Below are positions 1 through 11,767 of a stretch of DNA of 64,000 bases, one piece after another (within the stretch, counting starts at the first letter, position 1; every line of letters starts with the position of its first letter). The stretch is from the NCBI RefSeq assembly GCF_000346465.2, contig NC_034009.1, forward strand, positions 15,664,950 to 15,728,949, read 5' to 3'. Source of the stretch: Prunus persica. Its lineage: Eukaryota > Streptophyta > Magnoliopsida > Rosales > Rosaceae. The notes under the pieces were generated by a model. The model saw nothing but the letters and a program-made list of their open reading frames with translations. It had not been told where the DNA came from and ran no database searches. The translations under genes and the position numbers were made by a program.

Positions 1-470
1 CAGGAGGAAGAGTGCTGATGATTTATCTGTGCACTGTCCAGTATCTCTAAGATTTATGGAAAGATTTATTCGAGGAGGTTGGTGGAGCCGGGTTCTATCC
101 GCTGTTAAGTGAAAAACATAAGGCTCTTGGTGGTGGGAAAAAGGCTACAGCCCTTTGAGAATTCAATGTGCTGGCAGTGGTTGGGTCTAGGAGTATAAAG
201 GGGTTGGGGTGTAAGTACTAGAAGATAGAGTTAGGTTTTCAGATTTGCTTTGGTCATCTGTTTCAGTGGAATTTAGGGGGTGTCCTTTTTCTACTATTCT
301 TCTATACGGAAGGAAGCTGTGTGTCAATTGCTTCTTAATCTAGTTTTACTTAGAATATACAAGTTTCTGGTTGTAAAGCCGGTCTGTGGTGGTTTGATTT
401 CAATGTGGACTCCCTGTCCACAGTATTATACTTTTCAGAAGTTCTAATAAAGTTTTTCTTAAAAAAAAAA
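1..470 (+). mobile_element. LINE (non-LTR retrotransposon) 3' end remnant with poly(A)
   Basis: The first ~110 bases translate, with stops further on, to a stretch resembling the C-terminal zinc-binding end of plant LINE reverse transcriptases (ADDLSVHCPVSLRF, compare the usual 'DHLLIHCPVA'). A 3'-UTR-like stretch follows, with an AATAAA-type signal near 447 and an A-run at about 461-470. This is the expected shape of a LINE 3' end lying in an intron upstream of the TOM40 exons. The 5' end is outside the window. A processed pseudogene tail is the alternative. Confidence 0.45.
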
Positions 471-473
471 CTA

Positions 474-618
474 GAATTTTAAGGATCTGCTTTGAAGAAT
501 AACTGCCAGAGATAAAGAAGAAAAGATTTAGACTTCCTTTCCTCATCCCATCTATACTTTTCCTCAGTTTTTCAACAACCGAATCCCAAAAAGATAATGC
601 TCTCGGGTTGCCACGCAA
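474..618 (-). pseudogene. LINE reverse-transcriptase fragment, opposite orientation
   Basis: The minus strand reads GNPRALSFWDSVVEKLRKSI, which matches the widely conserved plant LINE stretch 'G-N-P-(R/K)-A-x-x-F-W-D-P-V-(V/I)-E-(K/R)', downstream of the catalytic part of reverse transcriptase. Only about 40 recognisable residues remain before the frame decays. The fragment abuts the poly(A) tail of the neighbouring plus-strand LINE remnant, so two insertions or a rearrangement are needed to explain the junction. Confidence 0.5.
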
Positions 619-823
619 AGAAAGTGGTCCTTTCTATTTAAAAACATTTTTTAAAAACATAATCGAGCAAATGCTCTTCTATATGTTTGTAAAATAACGT
701 AGTTATTTATTTTTTTGTTGTATATTTTGATTTGGGATATTTTGAGCCAAGCACTTCTTTGTTATTAACTTTCTGATAATTTTCTGTTGTTTTTTTTCCA
801 AACATTAAACTTCTTCTGTACAG

Positions 824-3800
824 GGCAAAGATTACAGGTCACAATTTCAGTTAGGCAATGGTGCATTATTTGGAGCAAACTACATTCAGGTAAAATATTA
901 GATAACCTATTTTGTACTTAACCTTGTTGGTAATTTATGATAAAAGAAATGCTTCTTTTCATGAGAATACTGATTTTTTCTGGCTAATCTACAGAAATAT
1001 ATTAATTAGCACAAAATGAATTCTACAATGTTTCCTTTGTGTGAGAGGGTTCATTTCTTGGCCTCCTTCAGGGTGTCTGTATCGTCAGAGTTGAGGTCTT
1101 TTTCTTTTTCTGTCATTTATTCGAGTTGGCAAGCTGCTGGAGGACCCTAGTTAGAAATATTTACACCACGATATAATAGGAGGGTTCACCAACGTTCATG
1201 AAACTCCTTTTTGACTATATAACCCCTTCAGGACCATAAGAAATAAGTCACTGGTATCACCTACTGAACACACAAAAAAGTAAGGAATGAAGACCAAAAC
1301 CTTAAAATAATCAAAGTGAGGAAAGCCATCACATTTTAGACTTCCTAATCATGCATGTTTTTGAGGAAAGGGAAGCACAAGGTAGAGAATAAATTTTCAA
1401 TTCACATGGCCCTAAGCCTTCTCAGTGTCAAGTGCATATGAGGCTAGGGATGCCATTTCACCTACAAGGTTCTATTTACCCGTTTGTTACAAAATTTACA
1501 TCTATCATTTGTTGATCCCACACAAATTTATTTTGGACTTAAAAATGATGCCAAATCTTTACTTCAGTAGCACAGTATCTCTATAATTAATTGTTCCAAC
1601 GTAATATGTAATTTATTTATTTTCTTCATACCATTGGACATGAAGATAAGACATTCATAACTTTTGCAAATTAATTCTTAGTGTTAAGCGTGTTTTGTTT
1701 ACTGCCAGTGGCACTCATGCTTCTCTCCCTGTGGAAGTTAGAGAGTAGAAATTTTGATTTGTTTACCTAAAGATTATTGTGTTTTACCAATCTTTGAAGT
1801 GCATATTGATTTTCAGAGCGTGACTCCCCATCTGTCTTTGGGTGGTGAAGTATTTTGGGCTGGTCAGCATCGGAAGTCTGGTATTGGCTATGCTGCTCGA
1901 TACAACACTGACAAGATGGTATAATTCTTGAAGCCTTGAGTTATAACATCCTGAAGCTTTTCATTGTTTCCTACTTTTGTTGTACTATTAATTCTGCTAT
2001 GCAAGTAAATTTATTAATTTGTTGCATTCTGGCATAAAAAATTTATATATCTAAAATGTCTATCAAGAATTAACTGTATGCTTGATCATTCTTGTTTCTG
2101 TTTCAAAATACCCCCGCTTTGGTTTATTTATTTATTTATTGTCTTTTAAATGAATGTCACAATTATAAGGAAAAATAAGCCTTGGTCCATGGTGTAAGTA
2201 TTAGTCATGAACACTTTTATGATGTATTTGATCTTCCTAAAAGGCGTGGTGAATGAAAACTCATACTGAAGTCAATAAGGAAACCTGTAATAAAATCTGA
2301 TTGCTTGCCAGGTTAACGACTGAGTGATAGCATGATACTGTTCAGCTCATTTGCACCTTACTACACTTGATGATTCAGTGGCTGAGTTGGATACTTCTTA
2401 TTTCGATCTCTGAGTTAGGTTCCTACTGGACCATGACAATTTATTAATTGGAAAGGATCATCTATATATTAGTGAGCACTGTGAAAGCTAATCATAAAAT
2501 TATTCATTAATGAAAGCACTAGTTTACAACTTCAACAATTTATTTTCTTTTGTTATATATTTCTTGTTGTTTGATGGCTGATAGTTTTATTTAGCAATTT
2601 TTGACAGAAACAAATCAAAATTCATACGACAGTCAAGCCCGAGTTGGGCTGGGCATGCTGTATTAGTGTTTTCTTATTGTAGTCCAATTTTACACATAAA
2701 TTGATCAGGTTAAACTTTGCCAAAGACTGCCCAATGACCTTAAAATATATGCCAAAGTTGGCCCAATTGCAAGCTAGGCCTGTGAAGCTGGGTGGCCTGG
2801 TAGATTCTTGGGCAGCTCTAAAACATACTCCACTAATTTAATGATGCATTTTTCTACTTGATTTTCTTATATGTACCCTGAAGTTTCCTTGCTGATTGTA
2901 TTGGCAAGAAATTTTGACTCGTAACTATCGTGTGATTCATACCCTAATCCAACTTGTTTTTGCACCCCAGGTTGCCACAGGGCAAGTCGCTAGCACTGGA
3001 ATGGTTGCTCTGAGCTATGTACAAAAAGTTTCTGAGAAGGTGAGCAAAGTTCATCCGTGGTTGAATATTGATTCAGGGTTTAAATTTTATATTGTTGAAG
3101 TATCTTGCAGCAGTTTGTCTTTTTCGTGGTTTCTTCGAATACTCTTTCTTACAGGTTTCTTCCTTATAGGTTTCTCTAGCATCGGATTTCATGTACAACT
3201 ACATGTCACGAGACGTCACAGCTAGTTTTGGTTATGATTACATTCTTCGACAGGTAGGTTTTGTATTGTGAATGTTCAAATATTCATGATATTGGTGTAA
3301 TTATATCTTGCATGCTTAACCCTATCTCTGGAATATTTCATGTTGAGATGATGATTGTGATAATGATGATAGTGAGAGATGTATAAATCAACAATTCTCA
3401 CTTCATTGCAATACATAGATATTCTTTATGTTCTCCTTCATACATTGTTATCTTACCATAGGCCTAGGTCCATGGCAAGGTTGCACAATCAGTGGTATCT
3501 GATTGCTGTTGGACAATGTTACCACCTAGTAGGTGAACACCCTCATGAAACATGATTTTTCAGTTTACTATAATCAGGTGTGCCAGTAATACCACTGGAC
3601 TTTGTGGCCTGTTAATGTTATGCTGACATTGATATGATTCCACATGGAAATTTTTCTTATCCAGATTCAGTCTGGCAACATAAGATGCTTACGTACATGT
3701 GCAGTGCATGCATGTATTTATACACATCTAAATATTAGTATCAGTGTCTTCCTGATGAGACTTAGTTTGTCTAATTGACATGGTCGTTCTTGCATTCATC

Positions 3801-4636
3801 ATCTCCACAATTGCTGCTGCTGGCAAAAACATTTCTGCCATCATAATTGATATGGGATTCTTTCTTGGTTTTTTATTGTGGCGATATAAATGCCGGTCGT
3901 GAATTTTGTTTGTGCCCTTTGTGGACAACTAGCTGGATTGCGTGGTTACCTGTTATGAGTTGTTCAATAAGATCTGAATTTTTTAAGTTGTGATCATTCT
4001 CCTTGACCAATACGATCTTTGTTGCAGTGCCGTCTTAGAGGAAAGATTGATTCCAATGGCACCGTGGCTGCATTTTTGGAAGAGCGACTAAATATGGGTC
4101 TTAATTTTGTCCTTTCTGCAGAGGTATCTATCAATGTTTCGTTTTCTCTTCTTCCTCTTCTGAATTAAGGCAAACATGCTTTGTTTACTTTAGCTTGCTT
4201 AGGGGTGATTCTTAGGTGAGGCAGCCACATAAGGAAGCCTTCTCACAGTTGAGTGGGACCTACTTGTGGGTCCAACCACACTCAGTAGAAAAATTGCATG
4301 AACCCTTGAAGGCAAGTTTTTCTCCACTGTGAGAGGGCTGCCCCTTGCGGCTGCCTCTTACAAGAATTTCTCCTTGTCTAGATGCAATGCCATGATCCAA
4401 TGGTTATGTTGACGATTCCAAAAATACCAGCTGATTATTGATTATGCATTAGCTTCTTCATCGCTTGCTTTAGCTTGGTGGATATTTTGGTTTGTAGTTG
4501 ATTTAGACAATTCGCTTCTCGTTAAGCACCCTGCTTTGCCAATTTTTTCTTGACAAGTACTAAAATATATGCTTTGCAGATTGATCACAGAAAGAAAGAC
4601 TACAAATTTGGGTTTGGATTGACTGTTGGGGAGTAA
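824..4636 (+). CDS. TOM40: TOM40, mitochondrial outer-membrane import channel (3' part, six exons)
   Basis: This is the beta-barrel pore of the TOM complex, which passes nuclear-encoded precursors across the mitochondrial outer membrane. Exons read by eye: 824-889, 1817-1918, 2971-3039, 3170-3253, 4028-4123 and 4580-4636. All are in phase 0 with GT/AG borders and give 157 residues ending at TAA 4634-4636. Key stretches are [49 protein letters not shown] and the C-terminal [12 protein letters not shown]. The last one contains the beta-signal pattern (polar-x-G-x-x-hydrophobic-x-hydrophobic) used by the SAM machinery. Plant TOM40 has about 310 residues, so the N-terminal half is encoded upstream of this window. 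Introns are 0.1-1.1 kb except the first visible one. No frame damage was seen, so the gene is probably functional. Confidence 0.93.
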
Positions 4637-4876
4637 ATTGCAGCACCGATGTTGTTTCATCATTCTTGCCGGCAAGATATATTATCTCTTTATTTTTCCA
4701 TTTGAGTTGAACCAGAGATGATGTACTTGAGTAACATTATCGCAGGGTGGCATCAGTTGAGCCAGTTTTAGCAGCCGGTATTCAAGTTTGGAGTTCGCTT
4801 TTTTCATATAAGAGTTGTAGAATTCTGTTTCAAAATAATTCAAATTGAATTCCTAGTCAGTGGTAGCCTTTGTCGG

Positions 4877-4882
4877 AATAAA
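4877..4882 (+). terminator. Possible TOM40 poly(A) signal AATAAA
   Basis: A canonical AATAAA lies about 240 bp after the TOM40 stop codon in T-rich DNA, a usual distance for a plant 3' UTR. Plant poly(A) signals are loose, so this is only a candidate. Confidence 0.35.
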
Positions 4883-5370
4883 CCTGATTTCTTGTTTGAT
4901 CAATTTGGTTTACTCACATGAGCAACGATGAATTGGATCAACTTGGATTGCTTCCCAACATATTTTAATGTTAAAATGTTGGGGGCATTTTCCTATGCCC
5001 TGCTTGGTTGGCAGGAATTCCTTAGTAATTTTATTCCTATTTTGGTCATATTGGGATTTCCATACTGTTTGGGCCTAAATTTCACGCGTGAGCCCATCTG
5101 ACTATTGGCCCATGTCAACAACAGTTGATTGGGCTTTGTTTCTACCAAAATCAGAAGTAAGCCCAGAATGTTTTAGAAGTCCAAACAATTGCGAACCAAT
5201 TGCAAAAGATAATCTTACAGGTGCTGTTAATGGTGACTTAATCTAGAAAAGCCAGTTTAGTTGGTTTAAATTGATACCCAATTTCCAATTTTTTCCAAAA
5301 GGCTCAAAAGTTTGATCACAAATTCGGAGATCAAATCAATAGATAGTAGGGGGGATTTTTCTTTCCACAG
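4883..5370. other. Intergenic, no gene seen
   Basis: AT-rich noncoding DNA between TOM40 and the first LTR-like repeat. I see no conserved protein reading frame. Confidence 0.5.
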
Positions 5371-6646
5371 TGCCTGCGTGACCCGAATGACAAGACATCC
5401 ACATAAAGGGGGTAGAGGACGTGTAAGGGAGTTGGTAGAAAGGCAAAATCAAAAACCACTCCCCATAATCATTTAATGCCAGAAAAGAGGGCCAAGTTTT
5501 CTTCCCATACTCATGAGGATTTCTTGTCAGTACACAGCTGGGTTTACAAGAAGATAAACAAGAAATAAGAGAGTTGGTTGTTAGAAAGTCAAAACTGATT
5601 ATCTTGAAAGTTGACTCTTGATGGGGCCTTTCTTGTCAGATTAACCACCATCCTTTTGTGCTGGAGCAAGGAATCCTCTCAACGATATGTCCTCCAGATT
5701 TTAGGAAATAATCACTCATGCAGAGCTCCTATAAATATAGGAGGATGTGAACAGGATTGAGGACAACAAAAATTCAATCAAAAATAAAAACTCCCAGTCA
5801 TTTTGACAAACTCAAACAAGATCATTCGATCCCAAAGCTTTCAAACTCAAAGACAACCAAACTCCTTGTTTTTGCGAAAGTCATCCAGCCTTTGGCAAAA
5901 CAGGCAGAACTCAAACTTCCTACTACAATTCAGCTCAAAGAAGCAGCTCACAAGGGAAATGAGAATTCGCTCGTTACAAATTTGGTTCAGACTAGGTGAA
6001 TCAAGTGGAGTTTGAGTTTTTCATAATATGAAAACCTCAACAAATTTTCAAGGAAATCTTGATGTCTTAGAATCACCAGAATAGCTCTCAGGTTATCCAC
6101 AGTTAAGCAGAACATGTACTGAAGAGCAGTTCCAGGTCAGCAATCTAGCCACTTCCTATCCAGTCCAGACTGAAGAGATCCCAGTTTTGCCCATTTGGCA
6201 AGCCTTTCCATGGCTAAAATAGATTAAAGCTCTAACAATCTCAACATTGGTATCGATTTCTAGCTGAACCCTACCAGTTGAAGGTGCTGACGTGCAATTC
6301 CAGCACAGATATATCCAGTTAAGCCTGAATCACAAGCAACAATCCAAGCAAAAATTGAAGTTCAATGTTCTGATGTCCTTCCAGACTTGGCAGTTCTTTT
6401 TTGTTTAAATTGTGTAATAAACAATTTTCTTTGAATTAAGTTCGAATCACTTGCAACATTCATTTTTGGCTAGAATTACTAGTTACTGTGGGAAATTGTA
6501 AAGTCTTCACTTGTCTGAGGCAAGAAAAGAATTTACTTGAGAGATATTCCTCACCCAAATTCACAATCACTTGATCAAAATTAATAGCTTAGGGTGCAAG
6601 TTATTAAATTTTTTTATAAATATGTTAGGATTTTTAGCCGCTAACA
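5371..6646 (+). repeat. LTR-like sequence A (plus orientation)
   Basis: This stretch is similar over more than 1 kb to the reverse complement of about 8008-9230. Both copies share a TATA box (CTATAAATATAGGAGG near 5731 here), a leader rich in 'ACAAACTCAAA', the motif TCGTTACAAATTTGGTTCAG, a poly(A)-type region, the phrase CATTGGTATCGATTTCTAGCTG, and an end in '..CTAACA' followed by GTGGCACG. Promoter, then poly(A) site, then a conserved end followed by a tRNA-primer-like GTGGCACGC is LTR architecture. The 5' edge is approximate. The short frames at 5757-6015 show no conservation and are not genes. Confidence 0.55.
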
Positions 6647-7255
6647 GTGGCACGCTCGCACACCAAAAAAAGTTGACTTGTTCGCCGCCAATGATTTTCA
6701 AGTTAATGAAGAATTTTACCCTACCATCATAGGAACTACATCAAAACGGATGAACATGTACAAAAGGCTCAAACTACCATTAGCATCCTGCCATCTTATT
6801 GGCAAAATCTAGGGTTGTAAAGTAGCTCGATACAACTCGAGCTCTAGCTTGGCTTGGATTTGGACCGTCTACGTTTGGTGCATAATAGAAAACCAGTCAA
6901 GCTGAGGTTAAGATATTTGTAAATCTTGAGAGTAGCTCGATCATAAGAAGCTTGTTTGGAACAAACCAACTTTTGAAATAATTTCAAAGCAATTCTACTC
7001 GAAACCAAAAGCATTGTGTTTGTTTTATTCTTTTGAAGTTTATATCAGCTCTGTCCTGTTCTTAAAGTATGTTTGTGTATTACTTTTTAAAGTTTATGTT
7101 GAAATAATTTAAACATGTATTTTTTTAATTATTAAATATCCATGTTTTGTTCCTAATTTTTTTTAGTACAAGTGGTGGGGGAGTGGAGTTTACTTAAATA
7201 TTTAGCGGGTGTCTGGGGCTTCGAATACCCAACTGACTGTTTTGGCTTGATGCAG
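6647..7255. other. Remnant of internal retroelement leader, then unassigned AT-rich DNA
   Basis: The first ~100 bp, starting GTGGCACGCTCGC, match the reverse complement of about 7895-8007. They look like primer-binding site and untranslated leader next to the LTR. The rest is noncoding. Confidence 0.4.
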
Positions 7256-7636
7256 AAGTGGCCTTAAGGGTGTGCAAGTTGTACCACCGCACAAGCCCCC
7301 GATTTTTAAGGCCCCGAAATTTTTTGATGTGTGTATTATATAGATTAATATTACAAGTATTATATATATATATATTTAAGAGTGTAGAAAAATAATACAA
7401 CTGTGTATATGGTTTTGTTGGTCTACATTGTCTCAATTTTAGTAAGTAGCTTGGGTTCGAGTTTGGAATGTGTCATTCAAAAGTTGTATTTTTACATTTT
7501 TACTCTTTTTAATTGATATCAACAGAAATACATACAAGCAGTATATATACGCTTTCTCCAATTAACCAAAAAAAAAATTGTATATGTTTTCACCCACTCA
7601 AAATAAATAAATAAAACATAGTTATTGTCTTCTTCT

Positions 7637-7668
<32 letters not shown>

Positions 7669-7880
7669 CTCAAATTGAAACATTAAAACTTTTATAAATT
7701 TGATTTATGATTATCATTATATGCTAATTTATGATGAATTTTAGTTGTAACTAAAGTTGTTTTGAGGTATTAAGTCATGGCAAATTTTTTATTTTCTTTA
7801 GTATTTTCATATTAAATTATGTGAGGTCATTCCTTAAGTTTCGCACAGGACTCTCAAAATCCTAGAACCGGCCCTAGCTG
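7256..7880. mobile_element. Small non-autonomous hAT-like DNA transposon
   Basis: The 7-bp direct repeat GATGCAG flanks it (7249-7255 and 7881-7887, or 8 bp with one mismatch). Its ends are imperfect inverted repeats, AAGTGGCCTTAAGG on the left and CAGCTAGGGCCGGTTCTAGG read inward from the right, resembling the 'CAGGGCCGGC' ends of plant hAT elements. The inside is AT-rich with an (AT)n run near 7360 and a T-run of about 28 near 7642-7668. No transposase was found. Confidence 0.45.
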
Positions 7881-8007
7881 GATGCAGCTCAAGTTTGATG
7901 TTCACTCGTTTTGATTTAGTCCTGTGATAGTAAGGTAAAGTTCCCCATTGGATTGACAACCATTGGTGGTCAACAAGTCAACTTTATTTTGTGCATGAAC
8001 GTGCCAC

Positions 8008-9230
8008 TGCTAGCAGTTTAAAACCCTAGCAGAATTATAAAAATAGATAACTTGCGCCTCAAGTTACTGATTCTAAACAAGCAATTGTGAATTTGGGTGA
8101 GGAATATCTCCAAAGTAAGTTCTTTTCTTGCCTTAGACTTGGTGAGAACTTCACAATTTTTCATAGTACAAAACTGGTAGTTCTGGCCAGAATAGATGAA
8201 AAGAAGACAAACTGTTTAAGCAGAACTGCCTATTACAGGACTCAAAAAGAAAAATGGCAACTCCAAAAAAGACAACAGAACGTTGGACTTCGATTTCTAT
8301 CTGGATAGTTGCCTCTAAACTGGGCTGGACTGGATAGGTCTATGCTAGATTGGATCGTCAACACCTTTAACTGATAAGTTTCAGCTAGAAATCGATACCA
8401 ATGTTTGAGTTTGGCAGAGCTTCATTCTATTTCGAGCCATAGAAGGCTTGTTGAACGGGCACAATTAAGGCCTCTTTAGTCTGAAGAGGACAGAGTGGCT
8501 GGATTGATGATCATTGAGTTGAAACTGTGCTATGGTACCTCTTCTGCTTGACCAATGCTTTCTGTAAATTTATTGAGGTTTTCATATTTGTAAAAACCCG
8601 GACTCTGCTTGACTTGGCTTTGTGCTGAACCAAATTTGTAACGAGAGAAATCTCGCTTTGTAAAACTGTTTCTCTAAGCTAAGCTGAAATAAGAGATTTG
8701 AATTCTGACTAATTTGTTCATTGTGGATCAAAGAGTTTTGATTGCTTCAGTGTCTGAAGACTTTTGAGATCAGTTGATCTTTTTGAGTTTGTCAGTCGTG
8801 ACTTTGAGAGTTTTTATCTTGATTGATTTTTTTTACTGTCCTTTGATCTGTTCACCGCCTCTCATTTATAGAAAATGTTGGAGCGGGGTTTTTAATCTTT
8901 AGTAATGGGCGGCAGATCTTTCAAAAAGATCTTTCTTTTTAAATGCCACAAAAAGGGAAGTTATTATTCTGGCAGAGAAAAAACTATCAACAGTCAGTTT
9001 TCATGGTGGTCTTTTCCTTGCTTTTTCTGAAAGAAAACCAACTCTCTTTTGTTCCCTGTTTGTCTCTTGTAAAAATACAATCTGCCATGATGGTTAGTTT
9101 GCTTTTCCTGATGAACAACTCCCTTGCTCCTTACTTATCTCTTGAGAACGTAGCCTGCTTATCTCTTGGAAATATAACCTGTTTTGGTGCAGAGCTTCTT
9201 TGTATATGAAAAGGGGATTTGATCTTCTTT
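8008..9230 (-). repeat. LTR-like sequence B (minus orientation), partner of A
   Basis: Read on the minus strand this repeats the features of LTR A in the same order: a TATA motif (CTATAAATGAGAGG near 8860-8870), the CTCTCGTTACAAATTTGGTT segment near 8640, AATAAATTTAC near 8570, CATTGGTATCGATTTCTAGCTG near 8385-8405, and an end at 8008 followed by GTGGCACG. The two copies are diverged and point at each other, so they are not the two LTRs of one normal element. Confidence 0.55.
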
Positions 9231-10375
9231 CCCTGGCTGTAAAAAATGGAGAAGTCCTCACTTTCTTGCGGCCCAAAAAATTCAAAGTTGGGCCCGAATA
9301 TATCCCCCGCCCAATGCGATACCTTACCGATAAGAAATTCGATTTGGGCACGCGAAAAGTTTGTCATACACGTTTGCACAAGCCACGACCACATGCCACG
9401 CCAAATAAATATGCCATCCGGCACACTAAGAATTGAAATGGGCCTATAAAAGGCAACAACTTTACTAGCCCATGCTAGTTACCCTGCCAAGCATCATGTC
9501 CCTTTTCAAAGACGATAAAATTAAAGCACGCCAATCAACATGCCATGCCAAGCAAAAAATTATTATTTCACACCCAACCACGCTACAAGCTTAAATGGGT
9601 CCAAGCCACACAAATGCCGGGGTTTGCTTGAGTGAGTTGTCGTATGGATGGTAACGAGCCTTCATGAGGCGCATTGATGAGCCGAGAAATGGAAGTTTTG
9701 GGCGGCTTGGGAGTCCCAAAACTCAAGCTCATTTCTTGAGCCCAAATATGTGGGTAAGTATAAAAGAGAGAAAAAGGGAGCCCAATACCGTAGGAAATTA
9801 GCCCATCACCATAAATAAAATAGCCCATCATTTAAGTCCATTCCCTTGGTAGGCTAACCAATCACTTAAGCAAAAACCCAAGCAGCCAAGAAAATATCTA
9901 TAGTCTCCAGCACCTAGCTAGAAACGCGAACCACGATGAAAGCCAAAGTGTTATGTCAGTGAGTTGCTGGGAGGCTCCAGCACATGGGCTAAGAACGAAC
10001 ACCAAGGTGGAACATGCAAAGAACCAGGGGATATTAGCGTGCGTAGGTTGCTAAGAGCCAAGGCACCCTTCAAACCAGTGTACATACCCATTTCTTCCCC
10101 CCATCAGATCTAGCCATAGAAGAGGAGAGAAAAGAAGGAAGAAAGATGGCTGAAAATGGGATTCCCTCCTGGAACAGCTGCGGGAAAAGCCTAGAGCTCC
10201 CCAAACCCTGTTTTGTGCGATTAGGCAGAGAGAATTTCACCAAATAGGATGAGTCAAAGGAAGGGAAGAGAAAGGAGAGAAAAGACTTGGCCAAATTGGA
10301 TAGAAACCATTAGGGTTTCTTGGGAAGAAGGAGCTTCCAGTGCCTATAAAGAGAGGCATTTCCTACCCATCATCT
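9231..10375. other. Noncoding repetitive DNA upstream of a promoter-like site
   Basis: Repeats of 'catgccacgccaa' type occur near 9389 and 9520, and a 'ctccagcac..gctgggaggctccagcaca' duplication near 9905-9985. A TATA motif (GCCTATAAAGAGAGGC, about 10342) precedes the 175-bp tandem duplication. The pattern suggests the U3/R part of a long LTR on the plus strand, but I could not define its ends. No protein-coding frame was recognised. Confidence 0.35.
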
Positions 10376-10725
10376 CAACATACATCTAGAGAGCAAGCTT
10401 CATTTCTCATCTCTGAAAATTTGCAATTTTGAGCCTCAGTCCTCCATCTCCTCCCATTTTTTCTTTTGGTAAGTCATTCTAGAGCTTGACAGAGCCTTTG
10501 TCAAGCTGTTGGAAAATTACCCAAAACACCCAATACTTCACCACTAGCTACAACATACATCTGGAGAGCAAGCTTCATCTCTCAACTTTGAAACCTCTGC
10601 AATTTCGAGCCTCATCCTTCCATCTCACCCCATTTTCCCTTTTGGTAAACTGTTCCAAAGCTTGACAGAGTTTTCGTCGAGCTGTCGGAAACTACTCAAC
10701 ACACCCAATATACCCTCATCCATCT
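10376..10725 (+). repeat. 175-bp tandem duplication in a leader-like region
   Basis: Two head-to-tail copies start at 10376 and 10551, both with CAACATACATCT(A/G)GAGAGC. The matching ACACCCAATA blocks near their ends (10526 and 10701) give the same 175-bp offset. The duplication lies directly downstream of the TATA motif near 10342. It is noncoding and CT-rich. Confidence 0.75.
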
Positions 10726-11357
10726 CTCTCTTCAACAAACCCTCTTAGAATCTATTCCCCCTTGTCTTAAAACCCCTATTTCTCATAGGAATTCACAGCC
10801 CTCTCTCTGTTTATGCTAAACTCATGATGGTTTTGCTCCCATACCACAAGCTTCTCATGCCAAGCTAAGAATCTACCTGTAAGCGACTGTTAGTTTTGCT
10901 GGTGAAGATAACCAAGGTGCTTCCTAAGGTTTAGCAACCCTTTTGAAAAATTCTTGGGGCCTAATTCTTGAACTTAGACCCAGGGGTAATTTTCACACAT
11001 TTGGCTCTTTACAGCAGTCTAGGCTCGTAGTAGGTGCCGGAACGAAAAAGCCCCTACACCTGTAAAACCTGCCTTCATTAACTCCCTATTACCTCCTCTG
11101 TGATAGTTGAAAATTTTGACTTTTCCAAAGTTAGAAAGTCACGTGGGGGCTCTCTTGAGAAAAAGATCTACTAACTTGCCTATTTTGGGGTAGAGATCAA
11201 GTGGTGTGAATTTTTCAGAAGCTAGGCTTGTATCCAAAATTGTGTGTGTCAGTTTTTAATTGCCAATAATATTATTTTATTTTTTAGACCATGGCTATAT
11301 TTGTAATCTGCTCAAAAAGGTATGGGCTATTTTAGCTTCTTAGTTTGATTTCTAATT
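10726..11357. other. Noncoding LTR-like DNA
   Basis: CT-rich then AT-rich sequence with no recognised protein. It probably belongs to the long-LTR-like unit that starts upstream. Confidence 0.3.
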
Positions 11358-11439
11358 CCCATAGATAAAAAGCCCAAAATATTTTGTTCATGGGCCTTTT
11401 GACAAAAAATGGACTGTCGTGCAGAATTTTGGCCCAAAT
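11358..11439 (+). repeat. Direct repeat, left copy
   Basis: About 82 bp containing AGATAAAAAGCCCAAAAT and GACAAAAAATGGACTG, repeated in the same orientation at 20523-20603 with few mismatches. The two copies flank the 9.1-kb block holding the decayed Tat-type element, so they may be remnants of its LTRs. Confidence 0.7.
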
Positions 11440-11767
11440 AATGCCCCCTAAGTTTGAATTGTTTAAAAACGGTTCCAAACTTAATGATTGGCCAATAAAT
11501 GACGCTCGCCATTTCCTGCCGTGCTCTAGCTCACGTCTGCCTATCTACCTATACTTTGTGGGGGAGTGGTCAATTTTTAACGGCTATTTAAATCTGGGTA
11601 ACTCTCTCTTCTTCCCATGATCTTTCTCCGAGTCTTTATAAGAGTTTTTCACAACCTCATTCCTGTTCATCTGGAAGCCTAACTCTTTTCAGCTTCCATT
11701 TCCCTTCGAAACCCTTTGTTTTTTTGCTCATTCTTTAATCCTCCTCTATTTTTGTTTGAACTCGAAG

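Noticed and set aside
5757..6015. Two overlapping short frames
   Set aside because: They lie in the LTR leader and are not kept in the inverted copy at 8.0-9.2 kb.
9094..9449. Cluster of short frames on both strands
   Set aside because: Different frames on both strands over the same LTR-edge DNA, with no homology recognised.
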